The position numbers and the translations under genes were made by a program. Source: Geobacteraceae bacterium (GTDB lineage: Bacteria; Desulfobacterota; Desulfuromonadia; Geobacterales; Geobacteraceae). Taken from it: a stretch of 50,490 nucleotides of DNA. The notes beneath the pieces were generated by a model. That model had not been told where the DNA came from and searched no databases. It was given only the letters and a program-made list of their open reading frames with translations. This document shows, piece after piece, positions 34,851 through 44,496 of the stretch. Every line of letters starts with the position of its first letter. Within the stretch, counting starts at the first letter, position 1. Location of the stretch: positions 1 to 50,490 of the forward strand of contig JAMXLF010000009.1 in the NCBI GenBank assembly GCA_024281055.1, in the 5' to 3' direction.

Positions 34851-36146
34851 GTGATAGAACGTTACAGCCGTCCGGAAATGTCCCGCATCTGGGAACCCCA
34901 GAACCGATACCAGAAATGGCTTGAGATCGAGATATACGCCTGCGAGGCCCATGCGAAGATGGGTGCCATTCCCCGGGAAGCCGTGGAAAGAATCAAGACA
35001 AAGGCAAAGTTTGACGTGGCCCGCATCGATGAAATCGAACAGACGGTCAAGCATGACGTCATCGCTTTTCTTACGTCAGTGGCCGATTATATAGGTGCCG
35101 ACTCTCGCTTCGTTCACCTTGGGCTGACATCGTCGGACATCCTCGACACCTCCTTCGCCATGCTTCTCAAGGAGGCGAGTGATCTGATCATCGACGACAT
35201 TAAACGCCTCATGGAGGTGATCAAGAAACGCGCCATCGAGCACAAGATGACGCCGATGATCGGCCGCTCCCACGGCATCCATGCAGAACCGGTCACCTTT
35301 GGCATCAAGATGGCCCTCTGGTACGACGAGATGCGGAGAAATCTCAGACGCATGGAAGCGGCCCGGGAGACGGTCTCCTACGGCAAGATCTCCGGCGCTG
35401 TCGGCACCTTTGCCAATATCGATCCGCAGGTGGAGGAGTATGTCTGCAGAAAGGCCGGCCTAAAGCCCGCCCCCTGTTCCACCCAGATCATCCAACGCGA
35501 CCGGCACGCCGAGTTCTTTGCCACGCTGGCGATCATCGCTTCGTCCATTGAGAAGTTTGCCGTGGAAATCCGGCACCTGCAGCGGACCGAAGTGCTTGAA
35601 GTGGAGGAATTTTTCAGCAAGGGGCAGAAGGGGTCGTCCGCGATGCCCCACAAGCGGAACCCGGTTCTCTCCGAGAACTTGTCGGGGTTGGCCCGCCTCA
35701 CCCGTGGCTATGCCGTGTCCGCCCTGGAAAACGTCGCCCTCTGGCATGAGCGTGACATCTCCCACTCCTCGGTCGAAAGGGTAATCGGTCCCGATGCCAC
35801 CATCGTCATGGATTTCATGCTGAACCGCTGCATCGGCCTCATCGACAAGCTGGTGATTTACCCGGAGAACATGGCAAAGAACCTGAACCTGATGGGTGGT
35901 CTGTACAACTCGCAACGGGTGCTCCTCAAGCTTGCCACCGCTGGCGCTTCCCGCGAACGTGCCTATGAACTTGTCCAGCGCAATGCCATGAAGGTGTGGG
36001 AGCAACAGAAGGACCTCATGGAGGAACTCCTGCACGACGCCGATGTGAGGGCTCTCCTCTCCGAGGAAGATATCCGCGAGGCCTTCGACCTGCAGTACCA
36101 CCTGAAACATGTGGATACAATTTTCACAAGGGTGTTCGGTGGATAG
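34851..36146 (+). CDS. purB: Adenylosuccinate lyase
   Basis: 431 residues, normal length for the Bacillus-type enzyme. Catalyses two fumarate-releasing steps: SAICAR to AICAR, and adenylosuccinate to AMP. Visible superfamily motifs are HLGLTSSDILDTS, MIGRSHGIHAEP (catalytic His) and the flexible signature loop GQKGSSAMPHKRNP with the catalytic Ser. The start is a GTG after AAAGGGAGATTGCA. The stop overlaps the mscS-like start by 8 bases. It is the first purine gene of the plus-strand operon. Confidence 0.96.
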   Translation: MIERYSRPEMSRIWEPQNRYQKWLEIEIYACEAHAKMGAIPREAVERIKTKAKFDVARIDEIEQTVKHDVIAFLTSVADYIGADSRFVHLGLTSSDILDTSFAMLLKEASDLIIDDIKRLMEVIKKRAIEHKMTPMIGRSHGIHAEPVTFGIKMALWYDEMRRNLRRMEAARETVSYGKISGAVGTFANIDPQVEEYVCRKAGLKPAPCSTQIIQRDRHAEFFATLAIIASSIEKFAVEIRHLQRTEVLEVEEFFSKGQKGSSAMPHKRNPVLSENLSGLARLTRGYAVSALENVALWHERDISHSSVERVIGPDATIVMDFMLNRCIGLIDKLVIYPENMAKNLNLMGGLYNSQRVLLKLATAGASRERAYELVQRNAMKVWEQQKDLMEELLHDADVRALLSEEDIREAFDLQYHLKHVDTIFTRVFGG

Positions 36147-37239
36147 AATCCTCGATTTCTACCGGTTGCAGGAGACAGACAGCCTCTATCTTTTCTGGCT
36201 GAAAGAGTGTCTCGTCGCCGTCATCATTTTTGCCGTTTTCTGGGTACTCGCCAGGGGTGTGCGTTATGTTCTGACCACCTGGGGGCCGCGCTTCACCTCT
36301 TTTACTGCCACCGACCTGGATGACCGGGTCCTCACGAGGGTGACGCCACCCGCATCCCTTCTCGTGATCTTCGCTGGTCTCTATTACGCCGTTCGCTCTC
36401 TGCCGTTGCCCGAGAACGCTCATGTGGTGGTGTCCGGTTTCATCTTTGTGATCAATATCGCGATCCTGACCAACATCGCCTACCGGGCTGCCGATGAAAC
36501 CCTCAGCTGGTATACGGCCCGGGCCGGGGAAGGCGCGGCGGGGCTCAATCGTCAGCTTGTTCCTTTGATTGAGAAGCTGATCAGCATTTTCCTGGTCGGT
36601 ACTGCCCTCATCATCGTCCTCAAACATTTCAATTACGACATTCTCTCCCTGGTGACTGCCCTCGGCATCGGCTCTCTCGCCATCGGGATGGCGGCCAAGG
36701 ATACGCTTGCGAACATGATCTCCGGCTTCACGCTTATGATAGACCGCCCCTTTCGGATCGGCGACCGGATCCAGCTTACCTCCGGTCAATGGGGGGATGT
36801 GCTCGACATCGGTCTGCGCAGCACAAAGATCAAAACAGCCGACAATACTCTGCTCATCATACCCAATTCGGAGTTGTGCAACACGAGCCTGGTCAACATG
36901 GCCTTTCCCGAACCCCGTGCCAAGGGTAAGGTTACTGTGGGAGTGGCCTACGGCAGCGACCCGGAGAAGGTGAAAAGCCTTCTCGCGGAGATTGCCCTGG
37001 ATATCCCCGAGGTCCTCAGGGAGCCTCATCCCGAAGCGTACTTCGTGTCGTTCGGGGAAAGTGTCCTCAACATGGCCCTCTTCTTCTGGGTGAATGACTA
37101 TACACGGGTTTTTGCAGTTACCGACCTCATCAACACACGAATCTGTACCCGCTTCAGAGAATGCGGCATATATATACCGTTTCCTACGCGGACGGTCTTG
37201 CTTGAAAAGGAAGGACAATGGCATACAGAATCGAAATAG
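36139..37239 (+). CDS. MscS-family small-conductance mechanosensitive channel
   Basis: 366 residues from the GTG at 36139. Helices occupy about 15-35, 65-80, 95-115, 145-170 and the pore helix (about 175-200: VTALGIGSLAIGMAAKDTLANMISG). The MscS beta domain follows (RPFRIGDRIQLTSGQWGDV, IIPNSEL) and a mixed C-terminal domain. It opens on membrane tension to release solutes at osmotic downshift. The gene overlaps both neighbours, purB by 8 bases and purSL by 22, so it is translated as part of the purine operon. An ATG at 36109 is a poorer start because it runs deeper into purB. Confidence 0.88.
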   Translation: MDRILDFYRLQETDSLYLFWLKECLVAVIIFAVFWVLARGVRYVLTTWGPRFTSFTATDLDDRVLTRVTPPASLLVIFAGLYYAVRSLPLPENAHVVVSGFIFVINIAILTNIAYRAADETLSWYTARAGEGAAGLNRQLVPLIEKLISIFLVGTALIIVLKHFNYDILSLVTALGIGSLAIGMAAKDTLANMISGFTLMIDRPFRIGDRIQLTSGQWGDVLDIGLRSTKIKTADNTLLIIPNSELCNTSLVNMAFPEPRAKGKVTVGVAYGSDPEKVKSLLAEIALDIPEVLREPHPEAYFVSFGESVLNMALFFWVNDYTRVFAVTDLINTRICTRFRECGIYIPFPTRTVLLEKEGQWHTESK

Positions 37240-40217
37240 CCCTCAGGGCGGGAATACGGGATGCCCGTGGGGAGAGGGTGAAACGGGAAATCGAGCACTT
37301 TCTCCATTTGTCGGTGGAAGACGTCCGTTCCATTGACGTCTATACCGTGGATGCTGAGCTGGCCCCGGACGAGCTTGAAAAAGCCGCGGCCGGACCGTTC
37401 TGTGACCCGGTCATCCAGACCTATGCCATCGACAGGCCTTCTGCGCGAGAGTTTGATTTCCTCGTCGAAGTGGGCTTTCGCCCCGGTGTCACCGATAACG
37501 TGGGGCGAACCGCTCGGGAAGCGGTCGAATACATCACCGGTCGTCCATTCCAGCCGGGGGAGGGGGTGTATACCTCGGTGCAATATCTGTTTACCGGCAG
37601 GCTGGCCCGACCCGATGTGGAGCGGATTGCCACGGAGCTCCTCTGCAACACCCTGATCCAGCGTTTCCAGGTGTTTGACCATGCTGCATTCAGTGGTGTG
37701 CCGGCCTACGTGCCGAAGGTTACGGGGGAGACGCGGGCGCAGGTTCGGGAAATCGATCTTGACTGTTCCGATGAAGAGCTCGTGCAAATCAGCCGGGACG
37801 GGGTGCTGGCGCTTACCCTGGCCGAGATGAAGATCATTCAGGCCCATTTCCGTGACCCGAAGGTCATCGCAGGGCGAAAGCAACTTGGCCTTGAAGACAG
37901 GCCGACCGACGTGGAGCTGGAAGCGCTGGCCCAGACCTGGTCGGAACACTGCAAACACAAGATATTTGCCGGCACTGTCCACTATGAGGACGAACACGGC
38001 GATGAGGACGAACACGGCAACCGCCAGGAGATCCACTCCCTCTTCAAGAGCTTCATCCAGCGAACAACGAAAGAGGTGCGGCAGAAGCTCGGCAAGAATG
38101 ATTTCTGCCTGTCGGTATTCAAGGACAACGCTGGTGTCATCCGCTTCAACGACGACTGGTCTCTCGTTTTCAAGGTGGAGACCCACAACTCTCCCTCTGC
38201 ACTCGATCCGTACGGCGGGGCGCTCACCGGTATCGTCGGGGTGAACAGGGATCCATTCGGTACCGGCAAGGGAGCACGACTCGTCTTCAATACCGACGTT
38301 TTCTGCTTCGCTTCTCCATTCTATGCAAAGCCGCTCCCCAAGCGGCTTCTCCACCCGCGCCGCATTTACGAGGGCGTAGTTGAGGGAGTCGAGCATGGTG
38401 GCAACAAGAGCGGCATCCCGACGGTCAACGGCTCCCTCGTCTTCGACGAGCGCTTCGCCGGCAAGCCCCTTGTTTTCTGCGGCACCGCCGGGATCATGCC
38501 GGCCGAGATCAATGGCGAGCCGTCATACGTGAAGTATATCAACCCCGGCGATCTGATTGTCATGACCGGCGGCCGGATCGGCAAGGACGGCATCCACGGT
38601 GCCACGTTTTCGTCCGAGGAGCTTTCCGAGTCGTCGCCGGTGTCGGCGGTGCAGATCGGGGATCCGATCACCCAGAGGCGGATGACCGACTTTCTTCTGC
38701 GGGCGCGTGACCGGGGACTGTACAACTTCATAACCGACAACGGTGCCGGCGGTCTTTCCTCGTCCATCGGCGAGATGTCCCAGGAGTGCGGTGGCTGCCG
38801 CCTCGATCTCTCCCGGGCGCCCCTCAAGTATCCGGGGCTCGACCCGTGGGAAATCCTTATCTCCGAGGCCCAGGAGCGGATGAGCCTCGCCGTGCCGCCG
38901 GCGAAAATCGACGAATTCATGGCTCTAGCCAAACGGATGGGGGTCGAGGCAACCGTCCTCGGCGAATTCACCGATACCGGCTACTTTCATATCCTCTACG
39001 GCGAGCGGAGCGTTGCCTATCTGCCGGTGGAGTTCATGCACGAGGGGCTTCCTCCCATGGAGCTGCCGGCGAAATGGATCCCTCCGCGCCACCCGGAGCC
39101 GGTTGTCGGGGCTAAGCAAGATTATACCGCCGACCTTTTGGCTCTTCTCTCGTCCCTCAATATCTGCTCCAAGGAATCGGTCGTCCGTCGGTACGATCAC
39201 GAGGTGCAGGGAGGGAGCGTGGTCAAGCCGTTCACCGGCGTGGCCAATGACGGCCCCTCCGATGCGGCGGTAGTGCGCCCCATCCTCGACTCGTTTGAGG
39301 GGGTGGTGGTTGCCCACGGCATCTGCCCCCGATACTCGGACATCGACACCTACCACATGACCGCCAATGCCATTGATGAAGCCCTCAGGAACTATGTGGC
39401 TGTGGGGGGCTCCCTCGGCCTGGTGGCGGGGCTCGACAATTTTTGCTGGTGCGACCCGGTCCTCTCCGAGAAGACGCCGGACGGCCCCTACAAGATGGCC
39501 CAACTGGTTCGATCCAACCAGGCCCTTTACGACGTCTGTCTGGCCTACAGCATTCCGCTCATCTCAGGCAAAGACTCCATGAAGAACGACTTCTACGACG
39601 GAACCACCAAGATCTCTATCCCGCCGACACTCCTCTTTTCGGTGATCGGCAAGATTGAGGATCTCCGTAAAGCCGTCACAATGGACGTGAAGCGCTCCGG
39701 CGACATCGTCTACCTTTTGGGCGACACCGGCAACGAACTCGGGGGGTCGGAATATTTTGCCCTGAAGGGGGCAGTCGGCAACAGAGTGCCGGTAGTTGAC
39801 CCAGCCACGGCATACAACCGTTATCAGGCCTATCACTGTGCGGTCATGTCGGGACTGGTTGCCTCCTGTCACGACCTATCCGACGGGGGGCTTGCTGTGG
39901 CTGCTGCCGAGTCTGCGTTTGCCGGCGGTTTCGGCATCCGTCTTGATCTCGCGCTGCTCTCGTGGAAAGGGGATATGGCAGACAAGAACGATGTGGCTCT
40001 CCTTTTCTCCGAATCAGCCTCGCGGCTTCTGGTGACTGTCCACATCGATAAGCAGAAAGAGTTCGAAGAGGCGATGGGCAGTACCTCCTTTGCCGCGATT
40101 GGTGTCGTGACTGAAGAGCCGCTCGTTACCATCACCGGGTTGGATGGAAGTATGGTTATCAAGGCGGGGGTTGCAGAACTAAAGGATGCATGGCAAGAAA
40201 CGTTGAGGGAACTCTGA
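37218..40217 (+). CDS. purL: Phosphoribosylformylglycinamidine synthase, PurS-PurS-PurL fusion
   Basis: 999 residues. Converts FGAR to FGAM with ATP and ammonia supplied by PurQ. The first 150 residues look like two PurS-like units in tandem: about 4-72 (LRAGIRDARGERVKREIEHFL) and about 76-150 (VGFRPGVTDNVGRTAREAVEY). The PurL part follows: SEHCKHKIFAG, ETHNSPSALDPYGGA, GDPITQRRMTDFLL, NGAGGLSSSIGEMS, then the second half with CHDLSDGGLAVAAAESAF. No glutaminase domain is fused, and purQ is next. An 18-base duplication encodes a DEHG repeat near residue 260. It starts inside the mscS-like gene. Confidence 0.93.
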   Translation: MAYRIEIALRAGIRDARGERVKREIEHFLHLSVEDVRSIDVYTVDAELAPDELEKAAAGPFCDPVIQTYAIDRPSAREFDFLVEVGFRPGVTDNVGRTAREAVEYITGRPFQPGEGVYTSVQYLFTGRLARPDVERIATELLCNTLIQRFQVFDHAAFSGVPAYVPKVTGETRAQVREIDLDCSDEELVQISRDGVLALTLAEMKIIQAHFRDPKVIAGRKQLGLEDRPTDVELEALAQTWSEHCKHKIFAGTVHYEDEHGDEDEHGNRQEIHSLFKSFIQRTTKEVRQKLGKNDFCLSVFKDNAGVIRFNDDWSLVFKVETHNSPSALDPYGGALTGIVGVNRDPFGTGKGARLVFNTDVFCFASPFYAKPLPKRLLHPRRIYEGVVEGVEHGGNKSGIPTVNGSLVFDERFAGKPLVFCGTAGIMPAEINGEPSYVKYINPGDLIVMTGGRIGKDGIHGATFSSEELSESSPVSAVQIGDPITQRRMTDFLLRARDRGLYNFITDNGAGGLSSSIGEMSQECGGCRLDLSRAPLKYPGLDPWEILISEAQERMSLAVPPAKIDEFMALAKRMGVEATVLGEFTDTGYFHILYGERSVAYLPVEFMHEGLPPMELPAKWIPPRHPEPVVGAKQDYTADLLALLSSLNICSKESVVRRYDHEVQGGSVVKPFTGVANDGPSDAAVVRPILDSFEGVVVAHGICPRYSDIDTYHMTANAIDEALRNYVAVGGSLGLVAGLDNFCWCDPVLSEKTPDGPYKMAQLVRSNQALYDVCLAYSIPLISGKDSMKNDFYDGTTKISIPPTLLFSVIGKIEDLRKAVTMDVKRSGDIVYLLGDTGNELGGSEYFALKGAVGNRVPVVDPATAYNRYQAYHCAVMSGLVASCHDLSDGGLAVAAAESAFAGGFGIRLDLALLSWKGDMADKNDVALLFSESASRLLVTVHIDKQKEFEEAMGSTSFAAIGVVTEEPLVTITGLDGSMVIKAGVAELKDAWQETLREL
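37986..38018 (+). repeat. Small tandem duplication inside purL
   Basis: A 15-base unit (GAGGACGAACACGGC) occurs at 37986-38000 and again at 38004-38018, an 18-base period. It adds six acidic residues (DEHGDE) in frame. Confidence 0.85.
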
Positions 40218-40218
40218 G

Positions 40219-41049
40219 ATGACACGGAAAACACGAGCAATCGTCATTACCGGTAACGGTACCAACTGTGAGACAGAGGCGGCTCACGCCTGTCGCCTTG
40301 GAGGGTTCGACGAGACGGTTATCGCCCATATCTCCGACCTTCTGGCTGGAGATGTGCGACTGGATGACTTCCACTTCCTGAACCTGACCGGGGGGTTTCT
40401 GGACGGCGATGATCTGGGGAGCGCCAAGGCCCAGGCAAACCGCTTTCAGTACGCCAAGGTGGACGAGCTGAGCGAGCACCTTCTCGACCAGCTTCTCCGA
40501 TTCATCAACGTTGGGAAGCTGATTCTCGGGGTGTGCAACGGATTCCAGCTCATGGTGAAGATGGGGCTTCTTCCCGGCTTCGACGGCAACTACCTGCGGC
40601 AGGAGGCGACGCTGACCTTTAACGACTGTGGCCGTTTTCAGGACCGGTGGGTCTATCTCAAGGTCGATCCCGCTTCTCCTGCCGTCTTCACGAAAGGGAT
40701 CAAGCGCGGGATCTATCTCCCGATCCGGCACGGAGAAGGAAAATTTGTCACCATGACAGAAGCGACCCTCGCGCGGATCGAGCAGGGGAACCTCGCCGTC
40801 TTCAAGTACAGCACCCCGGGTTACGCCGCTCCGACCATGGAGTTCCCCCTCAACCCGAACGGTTCGGTAAACGCCATTGCCGGAATCTGCAACGAAAGCG
40901 GCAGGCTCATGGGACTTATGCCCCACCCCGAGGCCTTTACCCACTATACCAACCATCCTCGCTGGACCAGAGAGTCTCTCCCTGAGGAGGGAGATGGGCT
41001 CGTTCTGTTCAGGAACGCCGCCATGTACGCAAGGAACAACCTGCTGTAG
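40219..41049 (+). CDS. purQ: Phosphoribosylformylglycinamidine synthase glutaminase subunit PurQ
   Basis: 276 residues, class I glutamine amidotransferase that supplies ammonia to PurL. The nucleophile Cys is in LGVCNGFQLM and the His-Glu pair in LMPHPEAFTHY. FLNLTGGFLDGDDLGS is the oxyanion region. It is longer than the Bacillus PurQ (about 227) and closer to the glutaminase end of large PurL proteins in length, which suits a partner with a PurS-PurS-PurL protein. It begins one base after the purL stop, without an obvious strong ribosome binding site, so coupling is likely. Confidence 0.94.
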   Translation: MTRKTRAIVITGNGTNCETEAAHACRLGGFDETVIAHISDLLAGDVRLDDFHFLNLTGGFLDGDDLGSAKAQANRFQYAKVDELSEHLLDQLLRFINVGKLILGVCNGFQLMVKMGLLPGFDGNYLRQEATLTFNDCGRFQDRWVYLKVDPASPAVFTKGIKRGIYLPIRHGEGKFVTMTEATLARIEQGNLAVFKYSTPGYAAPTMEFPLNPNGSVNAIAGICNESGRLMGLMPHPEAFTHYTNHPRWTRESLPEEGDGLVLFRNAAMYARNNLL

Positions 41050-41094
41050 ACGACACTCGGCCGTAGCGGCAAGGGCAAGGAGTATATCACCATT

Positions 41095-42504
41095 ATGCAT
41101 TTCCGAAGACCTGAAGAAGAATGCGGCATATTCGGTATTTTCAACCATCCCGAGGCGTCCAATCTAACCTACCTGGGTCTCTACGCTCTCCAGCACCGTG
41201 GCCAGGAAAGCTGCGGCATCGTTTCTTCCGACGGCCAGGGACTCCACTCCCACAAGAGCATGGGGCTGGTGGCCGATGTCTTCGGCAACCAGGAGATCTT
41301 CAAGAACCTTCCGGGGAGGGCGGCCATCGGCCATGTGCGTTATTCCACCACCGGCGCCTCGGTACTGAAGAATATCCAGCCGATCCTCGTCGACTATTCC
41401 CGCGGCTCCATCGCCGTGGCCCATAACGGCAACATTGTCAACGCCCAGATCATCAAGGACGAACTGGAGGCCTGGGGCTCCATCTTCCAGACCACCATGG
41501 ACACCGAAATCATCGTCCACCTCCTGGCCACCTCCAAGACCAGCTCCCTTGTCGAGCGGATCACCGACGCCCTCAACCGGATCAAAGGGGCCTATTGCCT
41601 TCTCTTCCTGACAGAGACCCGCATGGTCGCCGTCCGCGATCCCCATGGTTTTAGACCGCTCTGCCTCGGTAAGCAGGGAGATGCGTACGTGGTGGCTTCC
41701 GAAAGCTGTGCCCTGGACCTTATCGAGGCCCAGTTCATCAGAGAGATCGAACCGGGAGAGATTGTCGTCATCGACAAGAACGGCGTGACCTCCCATTTCC
41801 CCTTCAAGAAAGCGGAGCCTACCCCCTGCATCTTCGAATTCGTCTATTTTTCCCGTCCGGATTCGTACATTTTCGGCAGGAACGTGTATCAGGTGAGGAA
41901 GGAACTGGGACGGCAGCTGGCCCGGGAGCATCGGATCGATGCCGACATCGTGATTCCCGTCCCGGATTCCGGCGTTCCGTCTGCACTCGGCTATGCCGAG
42001 GAGTCGGGGATCCGCTTCGAGCTGGGGCTCATCCGCAATCATTACGTGGGGCGGACCTTCATCGAGCCGCAACAGTCGATCCGTCACTTCGGCGTGAAGA
42101 TCAAGCTGAACCCGGTGCGGGAAGTCCTCGAAGGGAAACGGGTAATCGTCATCGACGATTCCATCGTCCGCGGCACCACCTCACGGAAGATCGTCAAGAT
42201 GGTCAGGAATGCCGGGGCGAAAGAGGTCCATGTCCTCATCTCCTCCCCGCCGACCAGCTATCCCTGCTATTACGGCATCGACACTCCAAACCGGAAGGAA
42301 CTTATCTCATCGTCCCATACCATCGAAGAGATCAACCGCTATATTACCGCAGACTCGCTCGGCTATCTCTCTCGGGAAGGACTTCTTCATTCCGTCGGGA
42401 CTGAAAACAGCAGTTACTGCCGCGCCTGCTTCTCGGGTGAATACCCGGTTAAATTTCCCATGCTCGGTCCCGAGCCGCAGCTGGATCTATTCGAAAAGGA
42501 GTGA
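41095..42504 (+). CDS. purF: Amidophosphoribosyltransferase
   Basis: 469 residues. First committed step of purine synthesis: PRPP plus glutamine to phosphoribosylamine. A nine-residue propeptide precedes the catalytic Cys (C10 in [10 protein letters not shown]), as in the Bacillus-type enzyme. Motifs: [28 protein letters not shown], and the PRPP loop [16 protein letters not shown]. Cys residues in the C-terminal part ([19 protein letters not shown]) match those that hold a 4Fe-4S cluster in the Bacillus enzyme. It precedes pyrE by 6 bases. Confidence 0.96.
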   Translation: MHFRRPEEECGIFGIFNHPEASNLTYLGLYALQHRGQESCGIVSSDGQGLHSHKSMGLVADVFGNQEIFKNLPGRAAIGHVRYSTTGASVLKNIQPILVDYSRGSIAVAHNGNIVNAQIIKDELEAWGSIFQTTMDTEIIVHLLATSKTSSLVERITDALNRIKGAYCLLFLTETRMVAVRDPHGFRPLCLGKQGDAYVVASESCALDLIEAQFIREIEPGEIVVIDKNGVTSHFPFKKAEPTPCIFEFVYFSRPDSYIFGRNVYQVRKELGRQLAREHRIDADIVIPVPDSGVPSALGYAEESGIRFELGLIRNHYVGRTFIEPQQSIRHFGVKIKLNPVREVLEGKRVIVIDDSIVRGTTSRKIVKMVRNAGAKEVHVLISSPPTSYPCYYGIDTPNRKELISSSHTIEEINRYITADSLGYLSREGLLHSVGTENSSYCRACFSGEYPVKFPMLGPEPQLDLFEKE

Positions 42505-42510
42505 CATGCA

Positions 42511-43059
42511 ATGAGTGACAAGGAGAGGCTGAAACAGATAATTCTTGAGCTTTCATACGAGAAACGAAAGGTCATTCTCGCCTCGGGGCGGGAGAGCGAC
42601 TTCTATTTCGACGGCAAACAGACTACGCTTCATGCAGAGGGTGGTCTGCTGGTGGGCAAGCTCTTCTTCGAGGCGGTCAAGGACGTGCCGGACGTTCAGG
42701 CCGTCGGCGGCATCACTCTCGGCGCCGACCCGATCGCAACAGCAACCTCCATTGCCGCTTTCCTTGCCGGTCATCCGCTCCACGCCTTCATCATTCGCAA
42801 GGAGCCGAAAGGGCATGGCACCGGGCAATGGCTTGAGGGGCGCAAGAACCTTCCTCCGGGCACCAAGGTAATTATTGTCGAGGACGTGGTCACGACCGGT
42901 GGTTCGTCTATGAAGGCGGTCAGACGTGCTGAAGAGGAAGGGTTGGAGGTGTTGGGAATCGTGGCCCTGGTCGACCGGGAAGAGGGGGGCCGGGAAAACA
43001 TTGAGAAGGAAGGTTACTGGCTGAAGGCGATCTTCACCAAGTCGGAAGTTTTGGCTTAA
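42511..43059 (+). CDS. pyrE: Orotate phosphoribosyltransferase
   Basis: 182 residues. Joins orotate and PRPP to give OMP in pyrimidine synthesis. It has the substrate loop IRKEPKGHGTGQWLEG and the PRPP-binding motif VIIVEDVVTTGGSSMKAV. It is the last gene of the purine operon, 6 bases after purF, and is closed by a strong terminator at 43092. Placing a pyrimidine gene after purF would tie two PRPP users together. Confidence 0.95.
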   Translation: MSDKERLKQIILELSYEKRKVILASGRESDFYFDGKQTTLHAEGGLLVGKLFFEAVKDVPDVQAVGGITLGADPIATATSIAAFLAGHPLHAFIIRKEPKGHGTGQWLEGRKNLPPGTKVIIVEDVVTTGGSSMKAVRRAEEEGLEVLGIVALVDREEGGRENIEKEGYWLKAIFTKSEVLA

Positions 43060-43091
43060 GGAAACTCGCTGGGACATGCAACAAAATGTGC

Positions 43092-43119
43092 GGCGACGCT
43101 AAATTGCGTCGCCTTTTTT
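43092..43119 (+). terminator. Rho-independent terminator of the pur-pyrE operon
   Basis: Perfect eight-base arms GGCGACGC/GCGTCGCC around a 6-base loop, followed by six T. Confidence 0.88.
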
Positions 43120-43137
43120 CTACTATCTGTACAACAT

Positions 43138-43812
43138 ATGGATGAACTTCTAAAACAATATGGAGCCCTCCTTACGGAGGTGGATAGCTGGTTTGCCGGC
43201 TGCAGCGAAAAGTTCGGCGACCATATCTCCTGCGCGGCCGGCTGTTCCGAGTGTTGTCGAGGTCTGTTCGACATCACTCTGCTCGACGCCTGCTACCTGA
43301 AGAACGGTTTCGACCGGCTTTCGGAGACCCAACGCAAAGCGGTGCTAGATAAGTCACATGCTCGTCTCGCCACGATGCAGGGGCTCTGGCCGGAATTCGC
43401 ACCGCCGTATACACTTAATTATCGACCGGAGGAGGAGTGGGAAGCGCTCATGCCCGATGACGACGAAATCCCCTGTGTTCTTCTGGGTGACAACGGCAGG
43501 TGTCTGGTGTATGATTACCGCCCCATGACATGCCGCCTCCATGGCCTGCCACTCATCGACAAGTCTGGAGAGGTGCTGCACGATGAGTGGTGCACCAATA
43601 ATTTTACTGGAAATGATCCCCTTGATCTGGCTGGCCTTCGGTGGGAATTTCTATCGCTGTTTCGAAGGGAGTTGCTGCTTTTTCGAGATTTTACGTCAAG
43701 ACTTCTAAAGGAGAACGTGAGCGAGCTTGACACATTCATCCCAACGGCACTGTTCATCGATTTTGCCGGATTTCCTTGGGAGGAATGGCACAACACAAGA
43801 GTATGGCGATAA
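43138..43812 (+). CDS. YkgJ-type Cys-cluster protein
   Basis: 224 residues. The N-terminal CAAGCSECCRGLFDIT and a second pair around IPCVLLGDNGRCLVYDYRPMTCRLHG are the signature of the YkgJ/CxxCxxCC family, thought to bind a zinc or iron-sulfur centre. The second half is helical and not conserved to my eye. No ribosome binding site is clear. It follows the terminator of the purine operon, so it probably has its own weak promoter. It converges with purN, 14 bases apart. Confidence 0.75.
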   Translation: MDELLKQYGALLTEVDSWFAGCSEKFGDHISCAAGCSECCRGLFDITLLDACYLKNGFDRLSETQRKAVLDKSHARLATMQGLWPEFAPPYTLNYRPEEEWEALMPDDDEIPCVLLGDNGRCLVYDYRPMTCRLHGLPLIDKSGEVLHDEWCTNNFTGNDPLDLAGLRWEFLSLFRRELLLFRDFTSRLLKENVSELDTFIPTALFIDFAGFPWEEWHNTRVWR

Positions 43813-43826
43813 AGTCGGTAAAGAGT

Positions 43827-44483
43827 CTACGCGGGTGGATTGATCAGGGCGGCTGTAGTCAGTACCGGTGGGGGAGAAATGATGACCGTGCGTCCCTCGA
43901 CTTTCAGGCATCCTTTGGCAAAGAGCCCGATTGCCTTTGGGTAGACGCGGTGCTCTTCGACTTGGATGCGGGCAGAGAGGGTCTCTTCGGTGTCACCCTC
44001 CAGAACAGGGACGGCGGACTGGATGATAACCGGACCGGTATCGGTGCCCGGATCAACGAAATGAACGGTACACCCGGAAATCTTCACTCCGTAATCGAGG
44101 GCTTGCTTCTGGGCATGAAGACCGGGGAAGGCAGGGAGGAGGGCAGGATGGATATTCATGATCGCGTGGGGGTAGGCATCGATGAGTACCGGGGTGATGA
44201 TGCGCATGAACCCTGCGAGCGCCACCAGCTCCACTTCGTATTCACGTAGTGCCTCGAGGAGCGCTGCATCGTAGCCCGCTCTGCCGGGAAAAAGTCGATG
44301 ATCGAGGTGGAGGGCGGGTATGCCATATCGTCGAGCCCTCTCCAAGGCAAAGGCTCCGGCATTATTGCTGATCACACATGCAATCTTCGCAGTCAACTCC
44401 CCGTTCTCGATGCGGTCGATTATCGCCTGGAGGTTGGAGCCGTTACCCGAGGCCAGCACCCCGATATTCAGCAAGTTATTCAT
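43827..44483 (-). CDS. purN: Phosphoribosylglycinamide formyltransferase
   Basis: 218 residues. Transfers a formyl group from 10-formyl-THF to GAR. Visible parts: NIGVLASGNGSNLQAI, GFMRIITPVLID, MNIHPALLPAFPGLHA (catalytic His in HPALLP) and SGCTVHFVDPGTDTGPVI. The ATG at 44483 follows GGGGAAACGGC; longer upstream frames lie inside purM. It begins 13 bases after the purM stop, the common purM-purN pair. Confidence 0.95.
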   Translation of the reverse strand: MNNLLNIGVLASGNGSNLQAIIDRIENGELTAKIACVISNNAGAFALERARRYGIPALHLDHRLFPGRAGYDAALLEALREYEVELVALAGFMRIITPVLIDAYPHAIMNIHPALLPAFPGLHAQKQALDYGVKISGCTVHFVDPGTDTGPVIIQSAVPVLEGDTEETLSARIQVEEHRVYPKAIGLFAKGCLKVEGRTVIISPPPVLTTAALINPPA

Positions 44484-44496
44484 GCCGTTTCCCCGT

